Positions 53,627 through 61,909 of a DNA stretch of 64,000 nt are shown here, one piece after another (positions within the stretch are counted from its first letter, which is position 1; each line of letters starts with the position of its first letter). Below the pieces are notes generated by a model. It had not been told where the DNA came from, ran no database searches, and saw only the letters and a program-made list of their open reading frames with translations. This DNA comes from Eggerthellaceae bacterium (lineage in GTDB: Bacteria > Actinomycetota > Coriobacteriia > Coriobacteriales > Eggerthellaceae), in contig SUUI01000004.1 in the NCBI GenBank assembly GCA_015062605.1, positions 19,251-83,250 of the forward strand, given 5' to 3'. Both the position numbers and the translations under genes were made by a program.

Positions 53627-54562
53627 CTATGCACGGATTTGAGGCGCATGCTCGAAAGAGCTCCCCCTCGGAATACGACCGATTCTCACGATGCAGATCA
53701 CGCCGAGCGCAAGCAGCGGGATACCGGCAACCAAGGCAAGCGGCGAAGGACCGAAGATGTCAATCGCACCCACGTTGAACATTACGCCGAGATTGGCAAT
53801 CGCATTGAAGGCGCCATGTGCGAGCGCGCAGGGCCACACGCTTTTCGTGCGCAGACGTAAGATCGCCAGCCATGAACCGAATGCCGTGCAGGTAAGCGTC
53901 ATGACCAAGATGCCTGCAATGGGAAAGCCCGAATACCCCATCCCAAAATTGTGCCCCATGGCGATGATCGGAGCATGCCACAGTCCCCAGATGACACCCG
54001 AAACGATCGCAGCAGCACGCACGGGCATGCACTCGGCAAGCGTCGGGAACAGCATGCCTCGCCAACCCGCCTCCTCGCCGAAAGCGAATATCATGTTGAT
54101 GAAGGGCCCATAGGTAAGCGATGAGAACAAGACCCCAGCGATCAGAATCGGTGTCGGGGGCATCGTTGTCACAAGCTCATCGATAGATGCGCCCATCTGG
54201 GCGGCAGTCGCTTCCAGATAGGTCATCATCGTCGGGTCGAACCTGTCGGGATTCAGCACGTAGAACACGGCGATCCCGAGAAGAGAGATCAGCGCCGGCA
54301 AGAACCAAGCGGCAAGATAATGCTTCACGTTCCCCTTAATATGCGGCTTGAAGCAAAGATCGATGCGCTTCTCTGGCTTGCATGCGAAATTGGCGATGAG
54401 CGCGCCGATGAGCGGGAAGAACATGCCCACGGCGATAAGCACGATCATGAGCGTCGACGATGCCTCACCGGCTTCAAACGTTCCCAGCGCAAAGCCTGCG
54501 GGAATCCAAAGGCCCCAAGATAAACCGAACGTGACGACCAGATAGATGACTAGGCGCTTCAT
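53627..54562 (-). CDS. CPBP-family intramembrane metalloprotease
   Basis: 311 residues with about eight membrane segments. The family motifs are present: FGEEAGWRGMLFP (EExxxR), SGVIWGLWHAPII (FxxxH-like with His) and CALAHGAFNAIANL (HxxxN). Such proteases process prenylated or other membrane proteins; bacterial ones often affect peptides or immunity to bacteriocins. Its ATG overlaps the stop of the XRE regulator gene (ATGA), so the two are co-translated. Confidence 0.92.
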   Translation of the reverse strand: MKRLVIYLVVTFGLSWGLWIPAGFALGTFEAGEASSTLMIVLIAVGMFFPLIGALIANFACKPEKRIDLCFKPHIKGNVKHYLAAWFLPALISLLGIAVFYVLNPDRFDPTMMTYLEATAAQMGASIDELVTTMPPTPILIAGVLFSSLTYGPFINMIFAFGEEAGWRGMLFPTLAECMPVRAAAIVSGVIWGLWHAPIIAMGHNFGMGYSGFPIAGILVMTLTCTAFGSWLAILRLRTKSVWPCALAHGAFNAIANLGVMFNVGAIDIFGPSPLALVAGIPLLALGVICIVRIGRIPRGSSFEHAPQIRA

Positions 54563-55668
54563 CGAGCGATTTCCTCCAAGCTCGCGACAATGCGCAAAAA
54601 CCGCGGATCGTCCGCAAGCACGGCGAACGCGGGATTCGCCGTTACGCTTTCTACCATGCTCTTCTTGATGAGCGCATCATCACGAGGCACACTAGCATCC
54701 ATCGTGGTCTGCTCCTCGATCCAATCCTCAAGCTTGTCGAAGTAGGCATCGCCGTGAAGCTTAAGCGGAAACTCGAGCTTTCTTAAGGCACGCTCGTAAT
54801 CCTCAAGGCAATCGAGCGCTGCCTGCGCATCTCCCTCTTTGAGATACGCCATCGCGAACGAAAGATGGATAACCCCGCAATTCAGATAAATCGATTCCAT
54901 TTCGAAGGCTTCGATGAGCGCAAGTGCGCGGGTGTGCGTTTGATCGAGCTTTTCACGATCAGCAGCATGGAGCATGCCGAGCTGCGAGAGCCGGTTCACG
55001 TCAAGCACGAGCGATTGGAAGAGCGAGCTTTGCAGCGTCTTATCGGCCGCCTCGAGCTGACCAAGCGCGGAATACGCATTCGAGAGAACAATATCCGCTC
55101 CTACATCGACCTCAACCGTATCGTGCAACAGCTCGATGACCTCTTCGGGCTTCTCCATCATGAGCAGGACGCCCGATTCGATGCCCTCTGCCTGCTTGAC
55201 ATCTGCGGACGAACTAGCGTTACGCCTTATGTGCCGGCAAATCGAGAGTGCCTCGTCTAAAAGCGCCATGCGCGCATCCATATCGGCAAGACTCGCGTGG
55301 TTGATGTAGAGACTAACGATCGAAGCAAGCAGCGGAAAGCATGAATAGTAGTCACGCACGAGCTGCTGGCATTCTGCATGCACCTCTTCGAACGGCTTTT
55401 CGGCGAACGCCGCACGCAAGCGAGCGCACTCACGCGAGATCTCCTGCTTCGACATCTGCGGCTCATAGCCGATGATCTCATCTGTCGTCACACCGAAGTA
55501 CGTAGCGATCTTGGGCAAAAGCTCGATATCCGGATAGCTTTGCCCCGTCTCCCATTTCGAGACCGATGCCTTCGTCACGCCGAGGAAGGACGCAAGGTCA
55601 TCCTGCGTGAGACGTGCCTCCTTGCGCAGCGAGAAGATGTTCTTGCCAAGGGTTATCGACGATGCCAT
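54559..55668 (-). CDS. XRE-family regulator with TPR-like ligand domain
   Basis: 369 residues from ATG 55668 (AAAAGGAG upstream). Residues 6-66 are a helix-turn-helix (IFSLRKEARLTQDDLASFL, TKASVSKWETGQSYPDIELL). The rest is helical repeats similar to TPR-type sensors (ALLDEALSICRHIRR, ALGQLEAADKTLQSSLF, GDAQAALDCLEDYERAL), as in Rgg/PlcR-like regulators that bind a signal peptide. It probably governs the CPBP gene overlapping its end. Confidence 0.9.
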   Translation of the reverse strand: MASSITLGKNIFSLRKEARLTQDDLASFLGVTKASVSKWETGQSYPDIELLPKIATYFGVTTDEIIGYEPQMSKQEISRECARLRAAFAEKPFEEVHAECQQLVRDYYSCFPLLASIVSLYINHASLADMDARMALLDEALSICRHIRRNASSSADVKQAEGIESGVLLMMEKPEEVIELLHDTVEVDVGADIVLSNAYSALGQLEAADKTLQSSLFQSLVLDVNRLSQLGMLHAADREKLDQTHTRALALIEAFEMESIYLNCGVIHLSFAMAYLKEGDAQAALDCLEDYERALRKLEFPLKLHGDAYFDKLEDWIEEQTTMDASVPRDDALIKKSMVESVTANPAFAVLADDPRFLRIVASLEEIAR

Positions 55669-55809
55669 GGATGCTCCTTTTGACGTTGTGCACGCAAACG
55701 CTTCGGTAATGCGTTTCACTTCACGTATTCAGAATGCGCTGTCATCGCGCTTATGGCAAGCGATTATGCGTTGATTTTGGTAGAAAAAATCAACCAATGG
55801 TTGACTTCG

Positions 55810-56481
55810 CTACCAAATGAAGTTCGATTTGAGCATCTCGCCGTTATCAATGAGAATGTCCTCGCCCGTGATGGAGCGATTCGTCACCGTAAGGAAGTAA
55901 GCCAGATCCGCTATCTCCTCAGGCTGCGCCCACTTGCCGAGAAGCGTCTCGGCTTTAACCGCCGTATAGAGCTCATCGCTTTTCATGATGTGATCGTTGA
56001 TCGGCGTCACCACTCCGCCTGGGGAGATGCTATTCACGGTGATGCCCCGCGGCGCGAGCTGCAAAGCGAGGTTCTTCATGTAGCCGACCACGCCGGCCTT
56101 GCTGGCCACGTAACGCGGAAACTCTGCACCGTTTCGCGCAGAGGCCGATGCGATGAACAGAACCGATTTGAGCGCAGAACTGTCGATGAAGGCCCTCGTG
56201 AAACGGATGGTGCCCTCAAGGTTGACATCAATCGCCAGCGCGTCATCCTGCGTGCCGGCATTGTTGATCAGGTAATCTGGATCGGGCACACATGTCCCAT
56301 CCTGCGCTACGAGCCGAGCTTGAATCTCATCGCGGATATCGTGGATGACATGATGATAGCGCTCATTTTCGATAGCGCTATCCGCCGAGTCGAAACCGAA
56401 GACCTCGAAACCGCTTGCAAGGAACATACGCGCTATGGCCAGACCGATGCCCGAGCTTGTTCCAGAGATGATCACGTTCAT
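55810..56481 (-). CDS. short-chain dehydrogenase/reductase in a preQ1-controlled operon
   Basis: 223 residues. NAD(P)-binding GTSSGIGLAIARMF, LINNAG, catalytic Ser in FIASASARNG and YVASKAG (Tyr-x3-Lys), and SPGGVVTP; short for an SDR. It begins two bases after the transporter stop, with GGGAGGA inside the transporter end, so both genes come from the transcript that carries the preQ1 riboswitch. The substrate is unknown; a role in queuosine-precursor salvage is suggested only by this position. Confidence 0.92.
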   Translation of the reverse strand: MNVIISGTSSGIGLAIARMFLASGFEVFGFDSADSAIENERYHHVIHDIRDEIQARLVAQDGTCVPDPDYLINNAGTQDDALAIDVNLEGTIRFTRAFIDSSALKSVLFIASASARNGAEFPRYVASKAGVVGYMKNLALQLAPRGITVNSISPGGVVTPINDHIMKSDELYTAVKAETLLGKWAQPEEIADLAYFLTVTNRSITGEDILIDNGEMLKSNFIW

Positions 56482-56483
56482 GG

Positions 56484-57398
56484 CTATTCCTCCCGCATAT
56501 CGTTAGCGAATCGCGATGCTTCCTCGAGCGCGATCTGCGTTGCATTCCCAACCCGTGCAGCCCTAATACCGGTCGCAACTCCGACATAGGCCGCATCATT
56601 GGTGGCACGCGCCGCCGCTCCAAGCGCAGCATCGCTCTCATTGTCCGCTCGCTCCGCCAAGATACCCTGTGCCATGCGGTATCCGAGCGGCGAGAATACC
56701 ACTTCGAAGAGAAGCTCCATCAAAGCGCCCGTGAGCGCGCACGTGAAGCATTGCAGAAGCGTCCATCCGAAAAAGACTTGGCTGACGAGGATGGCGAAGA
56801 CCAGATTGTCCGCAACCTGCGCCACGAAGGTCGACACATACGAACGCAATGCGAATGCACCGAAGCCCGTATCGTCGGAGAGGCGATTGCCGATGGCGGC
56901 ATTGAGGTAGTTGTTGATGAATGCGGAAACGATGAATGCAACCGAGCTACCAAGGATGATGAACCATGTGCCGCTGAACATACCGTCAAGCGAGCCATTG
57001 ATAATTGCCTCGCTCCCCTCCACGTAGCTCGCACTCCACATGCCGGGAATGATGCTCGCAACGAAGAAGATCAACGCCACCACCCAATTCGCCACGAGCG
57101 CGACAATGGACAGGAGCGTAGTCGCACGCGGACCGAAGCAGCGAGTCAGCACGTCCATCGACAAAAAGCACATCCACGAGAACAGGATCCCGCAATCGAG
57201 CGCAAGCCAATCGAGGCCTGTGTCGATGCTCTTGTTTGCCAAAAGGTTCATGCCCACGATGGAAAGGATCATCATGGCCACGATGAGCGGCGGGGTATTT
57301 CGCAAGAGATAGCGGAAATCGGAAACGACGGAAGGTTTTTTAAAACCCCCGGTCTCATGTGCGGCAGAGCCTAAAGCCGCAAGGCTGAATGAAAGCAT
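56484..57398 (-). CDS. VUT-family queuosine-precursor transporter (YhhQ-like)
   Basis: 304 residues from ATG 57398 (AAGGAG inside the riboswitch). Six or seven membrane segments with the family's LDCGILFSWMCFLSMDVLTRCFG, GSSVAFIVSAFINNYLN, SYVSTFVAQVADNLVFAIL and LMELLFEVVFSPLGYRM. YhhQ-type proteins import preQ0/preQ1 or queuine. The riboswitch strongly supports this assignment. A C-terminal Ala-rich tail of about 45 residues is unusual. Confidence 0.93.
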   Translation of the reverse strand: MLSFSLAALGSAAHETGGFKKPSVVSDFRYLLRNTPPLIVAMMILSIVGMNLLANKSIDTGLDWLALDCGILFSWMCFLSMDVLTRCFGPRATTLLSIVALVANWVVALIFFVASIIPGMWSASYVEGSEAIINGSLDGMFSGTWFIILGSSVAFIVSAFINNYLNAAIGNRLSDDTGFGAFALRSYVSTFVAQVADNLVFAILVSQVFFGWTLLQCFTCALTGALMELLFEVVFSPLGYRMAQGILAERADNESDAALGAAARATNDAAYVGVATGIRAARVGNATQIALEEASRFANDMREE

Positions 57399-57406
57399 GA
57401 ATGAAA

Positions 57407-57444
57407 CTCCTTGTTTTTTAGAGGTGGTTATCAAGAGACACCTG
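57407..57444 (-). promoter_or_regulatory. preQ1-I riboswitch
   Basis: On the minus strand CAGGUG, loop UCUCUUGAUAAC, CACCUC, then UAAAAAACAAGGAG. P1 pairs AGGUG with CACCU, the A-rich tail matches the class I consensus, and loop bases CUCUU can pair with AAGGAG to form the pseudoknot, which hides the Shine-Dalgarno of the transporter. Ligand binding would switch translation off. Confidence 0.8.
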
Positions 57445-57472
57445 TTATTCAATTGCCCACGCATGATAGCAC

Positions 57473-57502
57473 ATAAGGCAGGTATCGGATACCTGCCTTA
57501 TG
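57473..57502. repeat. dispersed palindrome, copy 2
   Basis: ATAAGGCAGGTAT, loop CGGA, TACCTGCCTTAT; arms identical to those at 48014-48042. Between cydB and the riboswitch. Confidence 0.7.
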
Positions 57503-57535
57503 CGAAGGGCATCGTGTTTACCGAAAGCGTTGAAG

Positions 57536-58549
57536 CTACTCGATTCTCCCCCTGAATGCACGGTACACGATGACATGGTAAATCAGCACGAGCGGCACGC
57601 CGATGCACGCGATGATCGTCATGGCGAGAAGAGCCGTATCGCTCGAGGCAGCATTGGCGATCGTAATCGAATACGCAGGGTTGATTGCGGGAATGATATT
57701 CGGGAACAAGCTCGCAAAAGTCATGCCCACGAGTCCTACGCAGCCCACACCAGCCGAAACGATACCGAACACATCGCGCTTAGGATCGTCCATTCCACAC
57801 GCGATCACGCCAACATCGCCGATGATGAAGATCACGGCGAAGATGACGGCAAGCACGTTGACGGACAGGGTCCCATTGGAATTCGGCAGCACTGCGACGA
57901 AGAAGATGATAGCCGCCACAACGAACACAACCAAATCGATGGCAGCGAACAGCCTGCGCAGGCGACTGGCCTTTCCGCGCAGCGCTTCGCCGAGCGGAGC
58001 TTTCAAGGCAAGCCATGCCGCGCCTTGGGTGAGCATATGGACGAGCCCGAGCACGCCACAGATAAGCGCGAACGGATTGAGCAGCGCAAGGAATGTACCT
58101 GTATAGTCACCATGCGCATTGAGCGGCAGACCCTCGATGACGTTGCCGACCGCGACGCCGAACAAAAGCGCAGGGAGCAGGCTGCCTACGAAGAAGCACA
58201 CGTCCCACAGTTTCTCGTGTCCAGGCTCATGCGAGCGATACTCGACCGAAATCGCACGGATGATCAAGCCGAACAAGACGAGCATGATCGCCAGGTAGAA
58301 GCCCGAGAAGCTCGTCGCGTACGCAGGCGCGAATGCTGCGAACAACGCCCCGCCTGCCGTAAGCAGCCATACCTCGTTTCCATCCCAAATCGGTCCGACG
58401 GAGTCGCGCATGATGCGCTTTTCCCTCTCGTTTTTCCCGAGGAATGGATAGAGGACACCGACTCCTAAATCGAATCCATCGAGAGCGAAGTACCCGATGA
58501 TGAGCACGGCGATCAGGATGAACCAAAGGATTCCGAAACCAGTCATCAC
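57536..58549 (-). CDS. cydB: cytochrome bd oxidase subunit II
   Basis: 337 residues. [48 protein letters not shown]-like and [12 protein letters not shown] are typical CydB blocks, with about nine membrane segments. It overlaps the cydA stop by four bases. It assembles with CydA into the bd quinol oxidase, which reduces oxygen to water at high affinity. Confidence 0.96.
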   Translation of the reverse strand: [337 protein letters not shown]

Positions 58550-59922
58550 TCAAGCACCCCCTCTCCCTCAAAGGAAACAGGTGCATCTGCCACCATGTAT
58601 TTCTCAGGACCTTCTTTCACAGCACGAGTGAAGGTCTTCCACCAGATGACGTAGATGACCGTATAAATCACAAGGAAAAGGATGAGTGTAATGATAAGCA
58701 TCCACGGATCGACCGAAAGAGAGATCGCATCCGCCGTCTTAAGTTCACCATAGACGATCCACGGCTGACGACCGAGCTCGGCAGTAAGCCAACCCATTTG
58801 TATAGCTACGATGGCCGCAACGGGGCCTATAAGAATGATGCGCAAGGGCCATTTCTTTCCCGCGAACATACCGCGCCAAACTGCAAGGCCTAGCAAGACA
58901 ACGATCGCGAGCACACCGATCAAGGCAACCATGAGGTGATACACTTGGAATATCGCATTGATGCCGCCAGGCACCTCGTCAGCCGGAAAGTCATTCAAAC
59001 CTGGATACTGCGTATCGAAATCCCATGAAGCCAGAAACGATGTGAAGCCGGGAATCGAAATCGCATGTAGTTCTTGCCCCTTTTCATCAACCCATCCTAT
59101 GAGAGACAGATCGGCTGCTTGGGTTTCGAACTGGCCCTCCATGGCCGCAAGTTTGGCAGGTTGTTCTTCCGCAACCACAACCGCCTGCATATGAGCCGCA
59201 GGGAGCATCAGGATGCCCGTGATGAGACCCGCGATGGCACCGATCTTGATGAGCTTATCAGCAGCCTTTCCGTCGCGACCCTTCAGCTTATAGTAGGCAC
59301 CCACGGCCAGACACGTCAACGCACCTGTGATGAACAGCGCCAGTAGCACATGAGCATAGCGTTGCAACGTGGACGGGTTGAACGCTGCCTCAAAGAAGCT
59401 CGTGAGCACCGCTTTGGCCGCTGAACCCGTGCCGATCACTTCGTAGCCAGCTGGCGTTTGCATCCATGAGTTCGCGATGATGATCCACAGCGCCGAAAGG
59501 CAGGAGCCAAGCCACACCAGCCAGGCACTCACTAAATAGAACTTCGACGAGACCTTGCCTTTGCCGAACAACAACACGCCCAGAAACACCGACTCGAGGA
59601 AGAAGGCGAACAGCGCCTCAGCTGCCAGGGGAGCTCCGAAGATATCTCCCACAAACCTCGAATAATCCGCCCAATTCGTACCAAACGAGAATTCGAGGGT
59701 GATACCCGTCGCCACACCGACGACAAAGGTCCCCGCGAACAAACGTAGCCAGAACCGAGCGAGTGCCTCATCATGAGCGTCTTTCGTCTTGAAGGCCTTA
59801 GTTTGCAGTATCGCGAGAATCATACCGAAGCCGATGGAGAGCGGAACGAACATGTAGTGATATATCGCCGTTCCTGCAAACTGAAGCCTCGCCAAAAAGG
59901 TGGCATCGAATAGGACGTCCAT
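58546..59922 (-). CDS. cydA: cytochrome bd oxidase subunit I
   Basis: 458 residues from ATG 59922 (GGGAGGAGG upstream). RLQFAGTAIYHYMFVPLSIG carries the haem b595 His, GTNWADYSRFVGDIFGAP and LESVFLGVL follow, and ELGRQPWIVYGELKT is the GRQPW quinol motif. The Q-loop is short, as in Gram-positive forms. In this anaerobe the enzyme would scavenge oxygen. The divergent cydDC genes start 230 bases upstream. Confidence 0.97.
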   Translation of the reverse strand: MDVLFDATFLARLQFAGTAIYHYMFVPLSIGFGMILAILQTKAFKTKDAHDEALARFWLRLFAGTFVVGVATGITLEFSFGTNWADYSRFVGDIFGAPLAAEALFAFFLESVFLGVLLFGKGKVSSKFYLVSAWLVWLGSCLSALWIIIANSWMQTPAGYEVIGTGSAAKAVLTSFFEAAFNPSTLQRYAHVLLALFITGALTCLAVGAYYKLKGRDGKAADKLIKIGAIAGLITGILMLPAAHMQAVVVAEEQPAKLAAMEGQFETQAADLSLIGWVDEKGQELHAISIPGFTSFLASWDFDTQYPGLNDFPADEVPGGINAIFQVYHLMVALIGVLAIVVLLGLAVWRGMFAGKKWPLRIILIGPVAAIVAIQMGWLTAELGRQPWIVYGELKTADAISLSVDPWMLIITLILFLVIYTVIYVIWWKTFTRAVKEGPEKYMVADAPVSFEGEGVLE

Positions 59923-60087
59923 GAGCACCTCCTCCCTTTTATACGCACGAACAACGCCCTGGATGGGTCTTGCATTCCATGCCCGCTATTGCACGAAGCA
60001 CAGCCACTGAACACGAAAGGCATCCCTCGTCCAAAGCAAGCAGGTCCACGACGCAAACGATGTCTGCTCTACCCAACTCATTGCATT

Positions 60088-60111
60088 TATAATAGCAGGA
60101 TATAGACCTGC
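60088..60111 (+). promoter_or_regulatory. promoter and palindrome of cydDC
   Basis: Consensus TATAAT (60088-60093) followed by the palindrome GCAGG-ATATAGA-CCTGC (60095-60111) at the likely transcription start, a position suited to a repressor. The -35 is weak. Confidence 0.5.
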
Positions 60112-60151
60112 AAAATACGGGAACATGTCCAAGAAATGAGTTTGCCGAAGC

Positions 60152-61909
60152 ATGCAATTGCTCGATAATCAGATACTGGAATTTGACGGAAGCAAGCGCG
60201 TGCTCGTATTGCTTATCGCATCAGGCGTGGCGGATGCCGCAGCGATATTCGGACAGGCCATCGGGTTGGCATCTGCTATTACAAATGTCTGGTACGGAGC
60301 TCAAATCGCAGACCAATGGCTATACCTTGCTATCTTCCTTGTCTGTTATGTTGCGCGCCAGATCATTGCGACGGCACGGTCCTCGGCCATGGAACGGTTC
60401 TCGCAGCGCATCGGCACCGATTTGCGCCGCAGCCTGACCGAACATGCCTTCGATCAGGGCCAGGCGTTCGTGTCGCGTTTCGGCAGCGGTGCGGTAACCA
60501 CGACGCTTATCGAGGGCGTCACGCAGGTTGAAAACTATCTCTTGCTCATCTTACCCAAGGTTGCTGACCTGTTCGCCATTCCGATTGCGCTCGCGGTGGC
60601 GCTATTTGCGCTCGACTGGGTCAGCGGCATCATCGCGCTTGCCATGCTTCCCTTCATCATGCTGTATATGCGCTTTTTGGGACTTAACGCGAAGATGGCA
60701 GCCGAAGCACAGCACGACCGCTACGAAAAGATGGCAAATCATTTCTCGGATACGCTGCGCGGCATCTCGACACTGAAGTTCTTCGGCGTAAGCAAGTCAT
60801 ATGCCGAAAAGGTCTACGACATCAGCGAACGATTCCGCAAAGCAACCATCAAGACCATCAGGGTCGCAACGCTATCAAGCTTGGTCATCGACCTATTTCG
60901 CACCTTCGCACTCGCCGCAATCGCCATCATGCTGGGCTTCCGACTTATGGATGGTTCAGTTGCGCTCATGCCTGCGCTCGCCGTGCTTATCATCGTGCCC
61001 GAGTTCTTCGGAGCGGTCCGCCGGTTCTCGACCGATTTCCACGCATCGCTCGATGGGAAGAATCAGCTCGCAACCATCATGGTGATGCTGAACAGCTCTT
61101 CCGACAACATGCCAAAAATGCCAAAACAGGCTACTGAAACCTTGCCTTGGAATATGAACAGCCAGTTGGAATTGTGCGGCATCGGGCTTTCGCATGCAGA
61201 AGAAAATGATGCGCTGCACCACGTACTCACGAACGTCAACGCAAGGGCACGCGGCTTTGCGCGCATCGGCATCGTGGGAGCAAGCGGTGCGGGCAAGTCG
61301 ACGCTCGCACAGATGCTCGCTGGCTTCTCGGACCCCGAATGCGGCTCGATCAAACTGAATGACAGGGATGTTTCAACCTTGCATGCGGATGAATGGTGCA
61401 AGCATGTGGCGTTCATCCCGCAAAACCCGTACATATTCCATGCGTCGCTTGCTGATAACTTGCGTTTTTACGCACCGAACGCCACCGACGAAGCGCTTGC
61501 GCGAGCTATCGACGCCATGCAGCTCGGTGAGCTGATCAACGAGCTCCCCTACGGCCTTGATACCGTCATCGGCCAGGGTGAGCGCCCACTTTCCGGAGGA
61601 CAGGCGCAACGCATCGCGCTCGCACGGGCATTCCTCGACGAATCACGAACGATCGTTGTATTCGATGAACCGACCGCGCACCTCGATATCGAAACCGAAT
61701 ACGCACTCAAGCAACCAATGCTGAACCTCATGCACGGCAAACTCGTGTTCTTCGCAACGCATCGTCTCCACTGGATGGCAGACATGGACGAGATCTGGGT
61801 ACTCGACGGCGGCACTATCGCCGAACATGGAACGCTTGATGAGCTTCTTACCCGCGAAGGCGCATACCGCAAATTATCTGCCCAATTGCGTGGAGGTGAG
61901 TCCGTATGA
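60152..61909 (+). CDS. cydD: ABC exporter CydD-type half-transporter
   Basis: 585 residues. Six membrane segments in residues 15-300, then an ATPase: Walker A GASGAGKSTLAQML, signature LSGGQAQRIALARAF, Walker B IVVFDEP and ATHRLHW (H-loop). With CydC it exports cysteine/glutathione and is needed to assemble cytochrome bd. The divergent cydAB gene pair supports this rather than a drug exporter. Overlaps cydC by four bases. Confidence 0.9.
   Translation: MQLLDNQILEFDGSKRVLVLLIASGVADAAAIFGQAIGLASAITNVWYGAQIADQWLYLAIFLVCYVARQIIATARSSAMERFSQRIGTDLRRSLTEHAFDQGQAFVSRFGSGAVTTTLIEGVTQVENYLLLILPKVADLFAIPIALAVALFALDWVSGIIALAMLPFIMLYMRFLGLNAKMAAEAQHDRYEKMANHFSDTLRGISTLKFFGVSKSYAEKVYDISERFRKATIKTIRVATLSSLVIDLFRTFALAAIAIMLGFRLMDGSVALMPALAVLIIVPEFFGAVRRFSTDFHASLDGKNQLATIMVMLNSSSDNMPKMPKQATETLPWNMNSQLELCGIGLSHAEENDALHHVLTNVNARARGFARIGIVGASGAGKSTLAQMLAGFSDPECGSIKLNDRDVSTLHADEWCKHVAFIPQNPYIFHASLADNLRFYAPNATDEALARAIDAMQLGELINELPYGLDTVIGQGERPLSGGQAQRIALARAFLDESRTIVVFDEPTAHLDIETEYALKQPMLNLMHGKLVFFATHRLHWMADMDEIWVLDGGTIAEHGTLDELLTREGAYRKLSAQLRGGESV

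Noticed and set aside
57500-58468. 322-codon plus-strand ORF
   Set aside because: Antisense to cydB; His/Asp-rich shadow of a membrane protein.
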